DNA of 64,000 nt from Fennellomyces sp. T-0311 (lineage: Eukaryota > Mucoromycota > Mucoromycetes > Mucorales > Lichtheimiaceae), in the NCBI GenBank assembly GCA_025266875.1, contig JALLLT010000030.1, positions 62,001 to 126,000 on the forward strand. The letters are read 5' to 3'. The position numbers were made by a program, and so were the translations under genes. Under the pieces are notes generated by a model. It did no database searches. It saw only the letters and a program-made list of their open reading frames with translations, and was not told the DNA's origin. Positions 42,387 to 53,971 of the stretch are shown here, piece by piece (position 1 is the stretch's first letter; each line of letters opens with the position of its first letter).

Positions 42387-45318
42387 GTTTTATAGATCCC
42401 GAATTCGCCCACACCCAAAGGGAAAAAAAAAGAGAGGAAAAGTGAAAAGGAAAAAGCCAAAAAAGAAAAAAGAGGACACCGAGCCCGCAAAAACTCAGTG
42501 TAAAACCAAGAGTGAGGACCCATTTCCTAGTGGTCGTCACGTGATACCGATCTCTAGGTCATTTTACTTGCCATAGCAACGCATTTTTCGATGGCCACGC
42601 CCTTAACTGCTTAGCAACGGGCGGTGCCGACACGACCTCGCCTGCTTGCACATGTGCTAATAACCAAGGATATGAAGAAAAGTTTTTTTTAGGGCAACAT
42701 GCGTGGCCACTGCTAGATGTGGTACAAGCGACCCAAAAGAGGAAAAATAAAACTTTTTATGGTCCTTTTTTTTGCGGAGCTTTTTTGTATACCACTTTCT
42801 GATCTAGCACTGTCTCTCTCGTCTGGCTATTTCAGTGTGTGTTCTGATTCGAGAGCACACCAAGCCAAGGCCGACATGGCCTTCAATGGAAGGGGAAAGG
42901 CCAGGTCTCGAAAAGGACTTTGAACTCTCTTCACGTCCCGCACTTTTTTGAAACACTCAGCCCAATTTCGAAAAGCAGTATGTAATGTGCACGTCAAAAA
43001 AAGAGAGTTCATCGAGCCCCTTATTCTTTATTGGGCCCACGGTGGGTTGCTCGTGCACTGGCGAGGAATGATGTCCGTGGAGGCTGCCAAGACGAGGCCC
43101 CATATCAAGGGCCCAATCAGAAAGCAAGCTTCAATTGCTTCCACTCCCAGTGACTCATTATCGCTCAAGCGAATCCCCGCCCGCTTTATATGCAGAGAGA
43201 GTTCAAAGATTTGGACCCAAAAGCAAGCATCGTCTGCGGAGAATCGAATCCTACAGCACACCAAGCTCTTTCTCCTGATCGAAATAAACGAACCACAAGA
43301 GGTTTGCAATGGACCAATTGCACGTGGTCGACAATGTGATCACGCAAATTTATAAGCAAAACTTGTTTGCGTTCTTTTTTATATAAAGGAAACGGGAAGA
43401 ACGGAAGGGGGAACATGCAAGGACGCCACAGCCGTATCGCCCAGTTGATCTAACCTTTTGTCACTTGATCGTATGGCGTTGGATGGTGTTTTCCTGCGCT
43501 CTCTCTCGCGGTCCATCGCACGTCCGAGCGTCTGAACGGCGCCATCGCCAATGCTTGTCCCCCCCCCAAAGCGGTGTCGTGGTTCCGAAACAACAAGAAA
43601 AAGCTTTTTTTTTCTGAACACAGAGCAAGTTCTGAGACCCACTCGCTTGGCTTCACTTTCGGATTCTTTGGCTAGTCGCACAGTTCCCATGATCATTTGC
43701 TTTGGTTCCACAAGCAGCTCGGATCCCAGAACGTTTTGTTAATGTTATAGGCTCATGCGATCGAAAAGGGGCATGATCGAGGAACTGCGGGTTAAGGCAA
43801 GTCCTCAGGCATTTTTTTCCCTCTGCATGAGTTGCACTTTAATGGGAAGTGCATGGACTTTTTTGCAAGCACGAAAATGCATGCATGATGAAAGAGAAGA
43901 AAATAAGCGACGACTGCACAAAGGCGGCGGATGTGCACAGTCCTTTCTGCTCCTGTCGACACGGAATGCGTCTTCCGTTCCCCATGTCAAATGGAGGGTA
44001 CTGACCCTGTGAGTAAAAAGTGTATGAACGGAGCCGCATGTCATTTGTTTTTGCTGGCTCGGCGAGCACAAGGTCAGAATTTAGTATGGTATCATAAGGT
44101 TCGTTGGGTAACCTTCTGTTCTCGGGCAAGCGAGCTTTTATAACAAGCGGGGGCAAGGTCTTATCAGCGGTTTCAACCCACCAGAACGGTAAAAGGTATT
44201 AGTTGTTGTTATGTTATTTGGTTGCACATATGGAACGGAAAAGAATGGAGCGAGAGAGGCAGATACGTGCTATGCTGTGACACTTTCCAGGAGTGCGCGA
44301 AAGGCATGGATCCGGGTCGGATCCATTCAGGGTAATCATCCCCCACGTCCCTCCTTTTTTATTTTGTCAATGGACAAAGCGAGCCAGTGGGATGCATTGT
44401 CCGTTTCCTTTTTTTTTGAAGAAGAAAAAGTGGCGCAATCGATGGAAGGGGGGAAGGGGAGTCCATTGTCATTTTCCAATGGACCAAAGAGCACGAGATG
44501 CCCGAGAAACTTTAAGGCGCTTGTATGCCACAGCCAGATCGACAGCGATGATGCAATTGTTCTAGCCAACGCAGACAGCTACTCCTCACAATGACGCCAA
44601 ATCCAGCGCGCAAAAACATGGGGATGTGGATGCTACGTACGGCCAGCGGATGCCCTGACAGGTTACCCGGCTTTTGAGGCCTTGCCCCTTTCTTTCATTT
44701 CCTCTTGCTGGGTGCTAGATTGCCCGCCGCGATTAAGTGAGCGATCGCCCGGGATTTTTTTTTTAGTGACAAGTGGAAAAAGATCACCGGTCAAGCACTG
44801 ACCACGGGATACCGGGACAGCAAAAAAAAAAAAAAACCAAAGGTAGTGCACGGGTTCACGGCGAAAAAAGGGGGGGAGTGGACGAGGAGGGGCTTTGGCC
44901 TCGGCCATATCACAAATGCAACTGATGTTGTTGTTCGGGAGCAGGAATGTTGTGTGGATGGACGTTTCCGAGTGGCGGCTTCGCACAGCTTTACCAGAAA
45001 GGGTCCTTTTTGTGTAGTAACCGATGCCACCCGATTCACCATCCCCCCACCCACCCACCCACAGACGCATATACACAAAAAACACCCCCCCCCAAAAAAA
45101 CACCCGCCCAAGCATCATGTATCAAAGAAAAAAACGAAATCCCTTCCCCCTTTCCTCTCTTCTTTCTTTCCGCCCGCCGACTCTCCTGTTGGTCTCCTCT
45201 CTCGCTCTCGCTCTCTCTTTCTTTCGATCGCTCTTCCTGTCCGCGCTCAGACCTTATACATATATATATATATACAGCCCTTCTCTCTCTTCTTCCTTGC
45301 CGCATCCATACAGATATA
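42387..45318. promoter_or_regulatory. 2.9-kb divergent region between two zinc-cluster factor genes
   Basis: This is a long interval with no recognisable gene. Open frames inside it (for example 42948-43355) have no family signal. It is rich in homopolymer runs, CCAAT-like and TGACTCA-like words, including TGACTCATTA near 43151. TATA-like sequences occur at about 43187 (CTTTATATGC) and 43379 (TTATATAAAGG). It ends with a (TA)n stretch at 45255-45274 followed by a CT-rich leader before the + strand gene. It most likely holds extended upstream regulatory DNA, perhaps with untranslated leader exons. Confidence 0.4.
45255..45275 (+). promoter_or_regulatory. TATA-like element of the downstream zinc-cluster factor
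   Basis: A run of alternating TATACATATATATATATAT lies about 45-65 bp before the ATG at 45319. It is followed by a C/T-rich stretch, the usual core-promoter layout for this genome. The same block is open in a longer upstream frame, but its composition is not protein-like. Confidence 0.5.
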
Positions 45319-45834
45319 ATGACCAGTGGAACAGTCGCAACAACAACACCGCATCAGCACCACCTCCAACCCACCACCTCCAAGCCGCTTGCAATGGACA
45401 AAACGCGCCGCAAACGCCTCAAGGTGGTCAGTGCCTGCGGAGAATGTCGACGGAAAAAGACAAAATGCAATGGCGAACAACCATGTTCGGGCTGCATCAA
45501 GGCAAATGTCGAGTGCAAATACACCATGTCATCCGCTGCGGCCGCCAGAGCCAATGGTAGCACAGCACCTGCAAATCATCCCGCGCGACAACATTTCATT
45601 GCTCCTCAACACCCACAGCCGCCGCGCATCCATCAGTATAACTCCAGCACCAAGCAGTATTGTCATCAACGCAAGGATGACCCGATGCCGCGTACCAGCA
45701 CATCGAATATTCAGGCGATTGAACAGCGACTGGCCGTGATTGAAGACATCCTACGCGCTCTGCTTGAGTCGTCGGGAAAATCGATTGATCATGGCCACTT
45801 GTTGCTGGCGCTTGACCCACCTCAGCCAGAACAA

Positions 45835-45866
<32 letters not shown>

Positions 45867-46329
45867 ACCCCAAGAAGAAAGCTTGATGGCGACATACTAT
45901 TACTCGCCACCACAAAAGCGGCCGTATGACGACGATAGCGTTAGGGAGCCCGGTGCTCCTCCTCCTCCTCTTCCTCCTCTTCCTCCTTCTTCTTCTTTTA
46001 CTGCCGCCGGAGTTGCTCCATCTTCCGTTCGGCCAAAAGGAGGCTATCCTCCCTCTCCTCCTTCTTCCTCCATGACAACACCCGCTCCTCCGGCCTTTCT
46101 ATCGCCCGTCCAATTGGCGCCGCTCAAGCATCACCCTGGCCCGTCGTCCCCCTCCATACGCAATCTATTAAATGACGCCCACAGTGATCCGCCCGAGGAA
46201 CTGCCGTCGTCGTCGTCGCCGCTGTCTTCGTGCTCCTCCACGTCGTCGGCCATGAGTCCCACACTGCGCCAGCCGCAAGATCAACACACCTCTGCATTCC
46301 AACGAGTCGCAAGCAATGCTTTTTCATGA
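45319..46329 (+). CDS. Short Zn2Cys6 transcription factor without a visible Fungal_trans domain
   Basis: A 336-aa single-exon protein begins at ATG 45319 (MTSGTVATTTPHQHH). The zinc cluster is CGECRRKKTKCNGEQPCSGC plus the final Cys in IKANVECKY, preceded by a basic RRKRLKVVSA. A predicted dimerisation helix follows (IQAIEQRLAVIEDILRALLE). The rest is low complexity: a Gln tract at 45832-45868, Pro-rich and Ser-rich blocks, and no middle homology domain. The protein could therefore be a minimal DNA-binding regulator. The frame is open further upstream to 44947, but that part lies over the TA-rich core promoter and is rejected as coding. It is transcribed away from the other zinc-cluster gene. 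Confidence 0.85.
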
Positions 46330-46977
46330 CATGTTTCCTCCCTCCATTAAATTATCCTTTGCTGTTATATTTCCCTTTGTTTAATGTTCTCACTAATTTG
46401 CAACGCCCTAATAAAAAAAGAGAGAGATGAGCTTATTTCCAAGCACACATCAACACCCCCATGTCGTTTCTTTATGACGCCCTCTCGAGCTGCTCCGCGT
46501 TTGTGCGTCGGCTCCTTATCCATTCCAAAATGAACTGTCTCTCTCTCTCGCACGCACGTTTTTGCTCGGCTTTACAGCTACGTCAACAGCTGTGCCATTG
46601 GCTATTTTCGTAATGGACCCACCGATCCCCGTTGGAGAAAGAGAGAGTGACCTCTGAAAATAGGGGAGCAAACAAACCTACTTTCTTGGGCTACCTACAT
46701 TCCTCAGGTAGCCGTGACCACGTGTACATCACCACCAATCATCCCTTTACTGTCTTTCCATGCCGATGATCCAGCGAGACAGCAGTCTGGGGCAGCTGGC
46801 CCCATTTATCGCGTCAACCCTGTGCATCCGTCGCGGCAGATGATGCAAACTGACATGATGACGGTGGGAGAATTAATTGTGTTTTAGTAAACGTACGTAC
46901 AGAATCATTAAATAAGCTGTGTACAAAGTCTAAGGATGATGCGGAGGGAGCTATTATGAATGCGAGGGAGCGTCCTA
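46330..46977. other. Intergenic interval between convergent genes
   Basis: This is the shared 3' flank of the zinc-cluster factor (+) and presenilin (-). AATAAAAAAAG at about 46409-46419 is a plausible poly(A) signal for the + strand gene. CT/GA-rich microsatellite runs occur (46420-46427, 46539-46549, 46636-46646). No gene is seen. Confidence 0.45.
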
Positions 46978-49369
46978 TTACAGCCCGACCATGCCGAAAA
47001 CGCACACCGCGCCGATGTATGGTACAAGGACAGTCTTGGCGACAAAGTAAAACAGGATGCCGAATGCAATGGAGATGGGCAGCGCGGGAAGCGCCTTCTT
47101 GTAGATGGCCAGCAGGAAAATGGTGGCCGTTAGGCCTGTCAGCACAGCGATCGTGCAGCAGATTGTAGTGATCCAGTCATACAACGCTAAAAATGAAACA
47201 TTAGCAATTTAGTATAAACACAATCCTTCCCTTCATTTTACCTGCACGTGCAATAAGTACACTATAAAATACAAAATCACCTAATCCGAGCTTGAGACCG
47301 CTTCGTTCCGCTAAGAGCATACACAGTTAGCTCGAGAAGGAAATATGCGGACAAATCAATGCTTACCATCTTCTTCGTCTCGTTCTCCACCATCGTTTCC
47401 ATTTTCTTGGGTATCATGGCTCCTCCGACCCCGCCGCTGCTCTTGCTGCGTTGGCCTGTCGGGTTCGGCGGCTGCCGCTTGGTTATCAGCCGCCGCCGAT
47501 GTGGCAACGGTGGTACTCGAGTTGCTTTCTGCTCGTAGACGCATGAACCCGCTCGGATGCAGGTCTGTCATGCTCATCGGGCCCGTGGACGATGCAAGGG
47601 TTGAAGAAGAAGGTTGAGTGTATCGTCGGTTCGTGCCCGGCGCAGCGGCATTAGACTGTAGTGGGGCAGTGGATGACGTGGATGCCTCGTATTCTGATGA
47701 TGAAGTGTGGCTTTGGATGGTATCTGTCATGGAGGATAAGGTGACGGTTCTCTTCCGACCGTTGGCGATGGCTTCCGCCTCTGCAGACGATAACTCTGGC
47801 TTTTCGTCAGCCGCTTCATGGGGTATAATATTCTTCGACAGACGGACATGGTCACTTGCTGCTAGCATAAACCATACCGCATTCACCGAATACAGCAAGG
47901 CTGGAACTTCGCGTTGCTGCTTCCGAGAACTTTCAATCAGTAATCGAAGAGGGCCGAACGGGCAAAGAACAGCAATCAGATCTAGTCCATTTTCAACTTA
48001 GCACTCGCTTGTATACAGTCATCCCGTTATGGTATTACCCCATACTGCCAACAGGCCCAGCAGGATCCACGTTGTCCATTCTTCGAGTCCGGTCAGGGAG
48101 AAAGCCTAGTGACTCGGTTTAATTCATTGTTCTGTGCATACATGCGTTGCATTTGCTGACCATCAACGAGCTCATGACGGTGAGGTAACCTTGTTGGAGC
48201 CAGAGAGGACCTTTCCAGAATATAGAGACCAAACCAACGACAGCAAAGTTCCATAGTGCAAACACCATCGTGATGTAATCCAGAGGTATCGAGAATACTT
48301 GTATAAGGTTTCTGCAGACGCATGTTAATCGTCACACGCATCACAGATCCGCTAGCTTACAATAGTAATAAATAGGTCATAAAGCCAAGCAGCATTAGCA
48401 CGACGATCATGAAAAAGCCGACAAGAACCTAAAATAGCTCATTAGAATGCAGTGCTCCTTTTATGCACTCTACTAGGCTACCTTGATCCAGCCCTTGCGA
48501 AACAGAAATACAATCACCACGGTAACCACGATTATCTGCCCGATAATGATCAGCGCGTTGGTAAGCGACTGCGTGATCCCTGATCCGCCTCCGCCATCGC
48601 CACCGTTGCCGCCTGTTGATGTGGCGTCATTGTCGTTATTGGGAAAGACGACGTAGGATGAACGCGTGGGGCTACAACTCGCATTGAATATTCCGTCATC
48701 CCACAACCGACCGCGCTTTACCTATAGTCACTGCCACCACTGTAGGCCACCTTGACCCAAAATATACTGAGAATAATACATGCAACTACCGGTTTGATGA
48801 TATAGTAAATTTGCTGCATATAAAACTTTAACTCGTCCGCGAATTCTTCTTCTTCGTCGTCGTTGTTGTCTCGTGCGCTGCTGTTATCCGCTTGACGCGA
48901 TCCACCCAAGTCCGTCATTGCAATATCCGTGCCATTCCTGCTCTGGTCTTGCGATCCTGTGTGTGTGTGTGTCAGCAAAAAAAAAATAATAACGATCGTC
49001 TTGCCTTGTTTCTTTACCTGTCGAACTACGTGAATTGACGGCGAGTGCAGCACTCAATCGAGACGTTCGCTGATCTGTTCCTGATGTTTGGGTTGCACGG
49101 CGTGACCGACGAGCGGCCAGAGTTGCCTCGCATATTTTATAGTGGCTTTCCTTCCAATCTATCTTTTGACATTCCACAGAGCAATAGCGAGGACCGTTCA
49201 AACCGCACGATGAACACATAAATGTGGCTGGTTTTCGACATCGGGAACAAATAATCTCTTCTGGCTGTTCGGGAGTGGTGGTTGTCGTTGTCGTGGCTGC
49301 TACCGTCGCTTCATCGTCTGCAATGTCATCAATACCACCATTGTGCAAGGTGAGCGAGCTTCTAGACAT
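46978..49369 (-). CDS. Presenilin with an N-terminal MYND zinc finger
   Basis: Nine exons (49369-49018, 48956-48722, 48671-48482, 48428-48361, 48311-48161, 48105-48039, 47981-47367, 47310-47242, 47186-46978) join in phase to 651 aa. Residues 41-80 form a complete MYND finger (CSRC, CSSC, YCSVEC, H76, C80). Presenilin then follows: TM1 KPVVACIILSIFWVKVAYSG, SIPLDYITMVFALWNFAVVG, WKGPLWLQQGYLTVMSSLM, and the catalytic segment LLAVWDLIAVLCPFGPLRLL with Asp355, whose codon spans an intron. A long Ser/Thr-rich loop (about 400-558) comes next. The second catalytic segment is KLGLGDFVFYSVL (Asp571), and the PAL motif is at 616-618 in KKALPALPISIAF. Presenilins are intramembrane aspartyl proteases of endomembranes and the catalytic core of gamma-secretase. 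Trp precedes the first catalytic Asp where Tyr is usual. An internal ATG in exon 2 (MTDLGG) could start a MYND-less form. Presenilin identity is firm; the fusion needs transcript support. Confidence 0.88.
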
Positions 49370-52300
49370 AACCCAAGCTGGCGCTTTTTCTGAGGTTGAA
49401 GCGTTTTTTATTCCCGAGTGGAAGTAGTGGAGGTATGTAAGGAAGGGAAGGGGTAAGGAAACAATTAATAGGCACCAAAAACTTGTCGCAAATGCGTTTT
49501 GGTGTCACGTCGCAGAGCGGAATATACAGAATCGTCGCTTGCTATATTGAATTGCCTTTTGCGATAGCTTCAAAAACCCGCCCTCTCCCCCTCAATCAAT
49601 GCCCTATGCATAGGGTGCCTCTTGCCTAAAGCGTGGCTTGCGCGACTCCTTTCTGCGCTCGGATCCAATTTAACATTCGTCCATGTCAGCTCGGCCTTTT
49701 TCGCAACCGATATTTTCATTTCGTCCCACCACATGGTCTCGCGTCTATCCTAAATATTTAGAACTTTTATCCCCTCTTGGCGAAATCCATACTAGCACAA
49801 CCATCCGATCAGTCGCGCTCAAGTGCTCGTGCGGTGCCCTCAATCCCATACTATTCTCAAAGTTAATGCTAAACCACAGTCTCCTCCTGTTCTCATTGGT
49901 ATACGTGATGTAATTAACGGAGAACTGTTAGAAACGAGCCAACAAGAAGTACATCTAGAGGTATATGAAATGGAAACAGTAGCAACTGCTCCGTGCATGG
50001 ACCATGCATGTGAGTTTACTCCAAAATATGACGTTGTCAAAATATGCAAGCACGCATTCCTTCATATTAGTGGAAGTCTTGTTTCAAATCCATGCTTCTA
50101 TATGGCATAATAAACTCGGTATACATTTTACGTGTATCGTATTTTATGTCATAATCAAAAGTGTATCTACTAACCATCGTCTCAGTATTGACTTTTTTTC
50201 CTACTTACCATCTCGTGCTTGAAAGAAAAAAAGATCTTTTAACACTTTATGGCCCTTTCGATTATGTATCTGCTCCACCTCCTGTAAAGCGAAGTACATA
50301 CTTGGGGCACATCAATACAAAGATTCCAAACGAACAGTCTTTTACTTAGTTACAGTAAGTACATTATGGCAAAACAGAAAGTGACAGTAGGGTCCAAAAA
50401 GGGACTCCGGTAATCGCCAATCGTAGCACGTGTGACGAACCGGCTTTTCGGTATAGCAAATATGCCATTTGGTATGGTACGATAATTCGCTTGGATTACT
50501 TGCAATTTCGATAATGATTATATCTATCATACAGGATACTCCAACCATTGCTAAATTGCATCATACTGAATAAGCACGACTTTGGCCACATGCACACTTT
50601 ATTAGCTTTACAGGCGGCAATCTAGTGTGATAATATGCGGTACTATAGTGCTAATCTTACTTACATATGAAGACCCGAGGGTCCCAGACAAGGGGCCATT
50701 CTTTTTGGCTAATTAAGCACTCAAGATACAGTCTTTACGGATTACCCTTAGTGTGTTCCTCTTAAAAACTCATGTGTCGGTTTCTAAAATGCATGCAAGT
50801 TCTATTTCTCGGTTAACGATATTACTCCTTTTGTACTTTTATTTCCATTGCATTGCCACCAACACCAGCAATATCCTGTATGCAAAAATTACCTTCGGTA
50901 ATTGTTACTTACGAAATACATGTTTGGGGCGTAAATTGGGATAGAAATTAATATGCGAACAGTAAAAGTGCCGTGAGTGTCCATACACTATTGCCTTTGT
51001 TCAATAGTAAGATACTCCCCGTTTCCATTGCGTGGAGCGTAACACGTAAAAATGTATTTATACCGATAGGCTGCCATGATACTCAGACATCCTCTCTGCT
51101 GTTGATTAATTATTCCCATGGAGATAACACTTTGGATACGCACAATAATATGTACTTGGCGTGTCTGTCGGTAATGGCAGCGATGTTACGGGTTCTTGAT
51201 CAGATGGATCTCTGGTCCAAGAGGATGCAAACTGGGGCTAGAGCAAGCCGTAATGTTTGCTAGCAATAAAGCCAGCATCGTCGGATCCATGAGCCGAACA
51301 TGCTCAATAGGGACCAGCGTCAAGACTATCAGCCACGAAAACTTTCCTCACCCTCCGGCATATTTTTGTCAATCACTGCCGGACGCTGAGGTATTTGGGC
51401 CAACATTCTTGCTGAAGGACAATCTGGAATTAGAGCAACAAATGGTGTAGAACCACAATATCCAGATCAAGGGCGACCTCTTCTCGAATCGGAGTAGAAT
51501 CCCTTGACAAAAGCTAACCTCTTACTTCAACGCAACTTGAGCAAGGAAAGGCATATTTTATGGCTAGAAATGATACACTCTGGATTTCAAGCCCATCTCC
51601 AAATATCACTGTGAAACCTGTAAGAGAGGAACAACCTCCTGAGAACCTTGTATTATAAGCCTATGCGCCGAGTTTGATTGCTAGGATCCAAGTCATGATG
51701 TCAAACCGTGGCACAACCAGAAAAAATTATTGATTCGATATTGGTCACATTGATGTGAATGACATTCACCAACTAGCTTTAGGAGCAAAGGTTAAGCACT
51801 CCAGCGATGGATAAAAAGCAATACTGGCAAGCGTTGGAAGGACGATAGTGATTTGAAATGTGCTTCAGTGATATCGCAAGCTTGTCTAGCTACCATAACA
51901 ACATTTACTTTCTATCGAATCCAAGATAAAAGCTACTTTAGCAGCCATTATCTTAGCGATTTGGGAGTGATGTCCATGATATACCATGCTCCTCTAATTA
52001 CGAAAGAAATTGTCGGTTACTCATAAACATGCCAGTTGCTAAAGACCGCTTTTATCTTTAAATTGAATGAGATAATATAGTTAAAGCTGCTTCGGCAGCT
52101 TGATATGAAAAAAAAAGTAGGATATCATATGTACAATCACATTCTAAGCTTAGAATAATGGTTGCTAAGGGTGATTTTAAGTATAGCATCTTGCTGTCAT
52201 GGCTATGCAATGGAAGTAGAAGGGAGAAAGCGTAGCATTATTGTCAACCTACAAAAGATACGCATTGTAGAGTTTTTTGTAAGCGAGTATACCAATTCTT

Positions 52301-53911
52301 GGGAATGAACTTTGTCAAGCAGTCTCTTGAATTCTTTGGTGAGTGTCGCGGGATGACTATGCTTTGCCGCATATCTACCTAAAATCCACCTAGGTGGTCT
52401 ACGCATCAGAGTTTTTATGAATATCCTGTTCAATGTTGCTGCGAGACACTGACCATTAATCTCCATAGTCACACAAGCACATAACGATAGCCGATCATTC
52501 TGAGAGCAATATTACTTTAGCATTTTGATTCGGATGGTGAGAAGTGTGGTTATATACGATGAGCATTTAACCTTATTTTTTTCATTCTATGACGCTATCC
52601 AGTTTTTGTACTATCCCAAACATAACCATTTTGTGTTCCATTTGACACTGTTCATAGGGCATAAATGCGGATAAATGGACTTTCATCAATATTTTGTAGA
52701 TTTTCAAGATACCTTGGAAATATTACGTATAACAACAGTAGCACGATCTACTCTTGCAACGCCACTATCACGTATATAGAACAACTACATACTCATGTGT
52801 ACCATTTAGTAGCATCATGTGACAAGGCGACCAAATTGTAAAAAGCGACAAACGCTTACCGAGATTTCGCTTGAAACACTTCAGTATCGATCTCCTGCAT
52901 GTTGTGCTCCAGATAAAGATAGAAATATGGAAACAAGTAGGCTGCTGACGGCGCGGGTAACTTTTGCGTTTCTATTTACAGTAAGTTGATACCACGCGCG
53001 CTTTTTATTACCCCACATGGCCATTCGGATCTTTCTCCCTCTCCGAATAACTTCAAATCATCACATATCAATCAGAGCTTTCTGATTGGGATAACAAAAA
53101 GCATGCACTTGTTGTCCATTTTTGTTATTATTGTACATCAGTATTGCAAAGATAAAGGAGATCGGATACAGTGCAAACTTAAATTTTCAAGTTTACCCTA
53201 GATACAAATCCTCCACTTGAAAGATAGTGAAACCTACATGGCGACACTTTGTTTAAGCTAGACTAGCATTCAAATCCAGCAGCAAACGAATCTCGGCATT
53301 TCACTGTAAAACTGTCTCCGAAGAACCGAAACAAACGTTCACAGCGGAGAATCGCTTGAAATTCAGTGATAGGGACGAGCAAATAGCGTAATTCGCGCAC
53401 CTGCTTCATGTGAGCGGAAGCCGCCGTTTGTGTCACAGTCAGCCTCGCAGAATGACGCGCACGGGCAATCCAGCTTTTGCGAAAACAGTACGCGACTCAT
53501 TTCCCGTTTCCGTTCTAAAAAAAATGTTGAGATATCTGCAAAGGACAGTTTATTTTCATTATAATTTCTGCTACTGCTATTTTTTTTTAAAAAAAAAAGA
53601 AGTTGAACGTACCCATGATTGTATTGATCAGCGGTGTGTAGTTAAAGGTGGATCGAATGTACCAGACGATCAGAATTACCTTATTCAGATGAAGAAATCC
53701 GGAGAGATCTGAATGAGGTGGCACAAAGTTGTGTGAGTGGCAAACATTTTCGTTCGTCCAGTTACAAGTCTCAATTATGCCCATTCACTCACTCCAGCAG
53801 AATGCGCCTTTTATTCCATAGGCCAATCGTTCTGCTGAGTTTTGTTTCTAAACACAATAGCCGTTTCCATAAATTCTATAACCCAGATCCACGTTAGTGT
53901 ATTCGAACATG
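49370..53911. other. AT-rich intergenic region with weak ORFs
   Basis: Only weak candidates are seen. At 49683-50349 three + strand frames have coding-like pieces: FRPTTWSRVYPKYLELLSPL, then PPVLIGIRDVINGELLETSQ, then PFDYVSAPPPVKRSTYLG. I could not join them with phase-consistent introns, so they may be a degenerate gene. Frames at 50973-51450 (+) and 52203-52472 (-) are unrecognised. The segment just after 49370 should contain the presenilin promoter. No terminal repeats were found. Confidence 0.35.
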
Positions 53912-53919
53912 TATAAAAA
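53912..53919 (+). promoter_or_regulatory. TATA box of the ENA-type ATPase gene
   Basis: TATAAAAA lies 53 bp before the chosen ATG at 53972. An in-frame ATG at 53909 overlaps this box, and the peptide between the two ATGs is not conserved-looking. This favours the downstream start. Confidence 0.55.
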
Positions 53920-53971
53920 GAAAGCCTATCGCCATTTTACAACGGTCTTTTACGCTCATCTTTTTGTACAT

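Noticed and set aside
42948..43355. 135-codon frame in the gap between the zinc-cluster genes
   Set aside because: No family signal, and no splice partners; likely chance in a less AT-rich region.
44947..45318. Upstream extension of the short zinc-cluster factor
   Set aside because: The extra codons cover homopolymer runs, the TA-rich core promoter and a CT-rich leader; the downstream ATG at 45319 starts conserved-looking sequence.
53897..53971. Upstream in-frame start of the ATPase
   Set aside because: It overlaps a TATAAAAA box and the added residues look non-coding.
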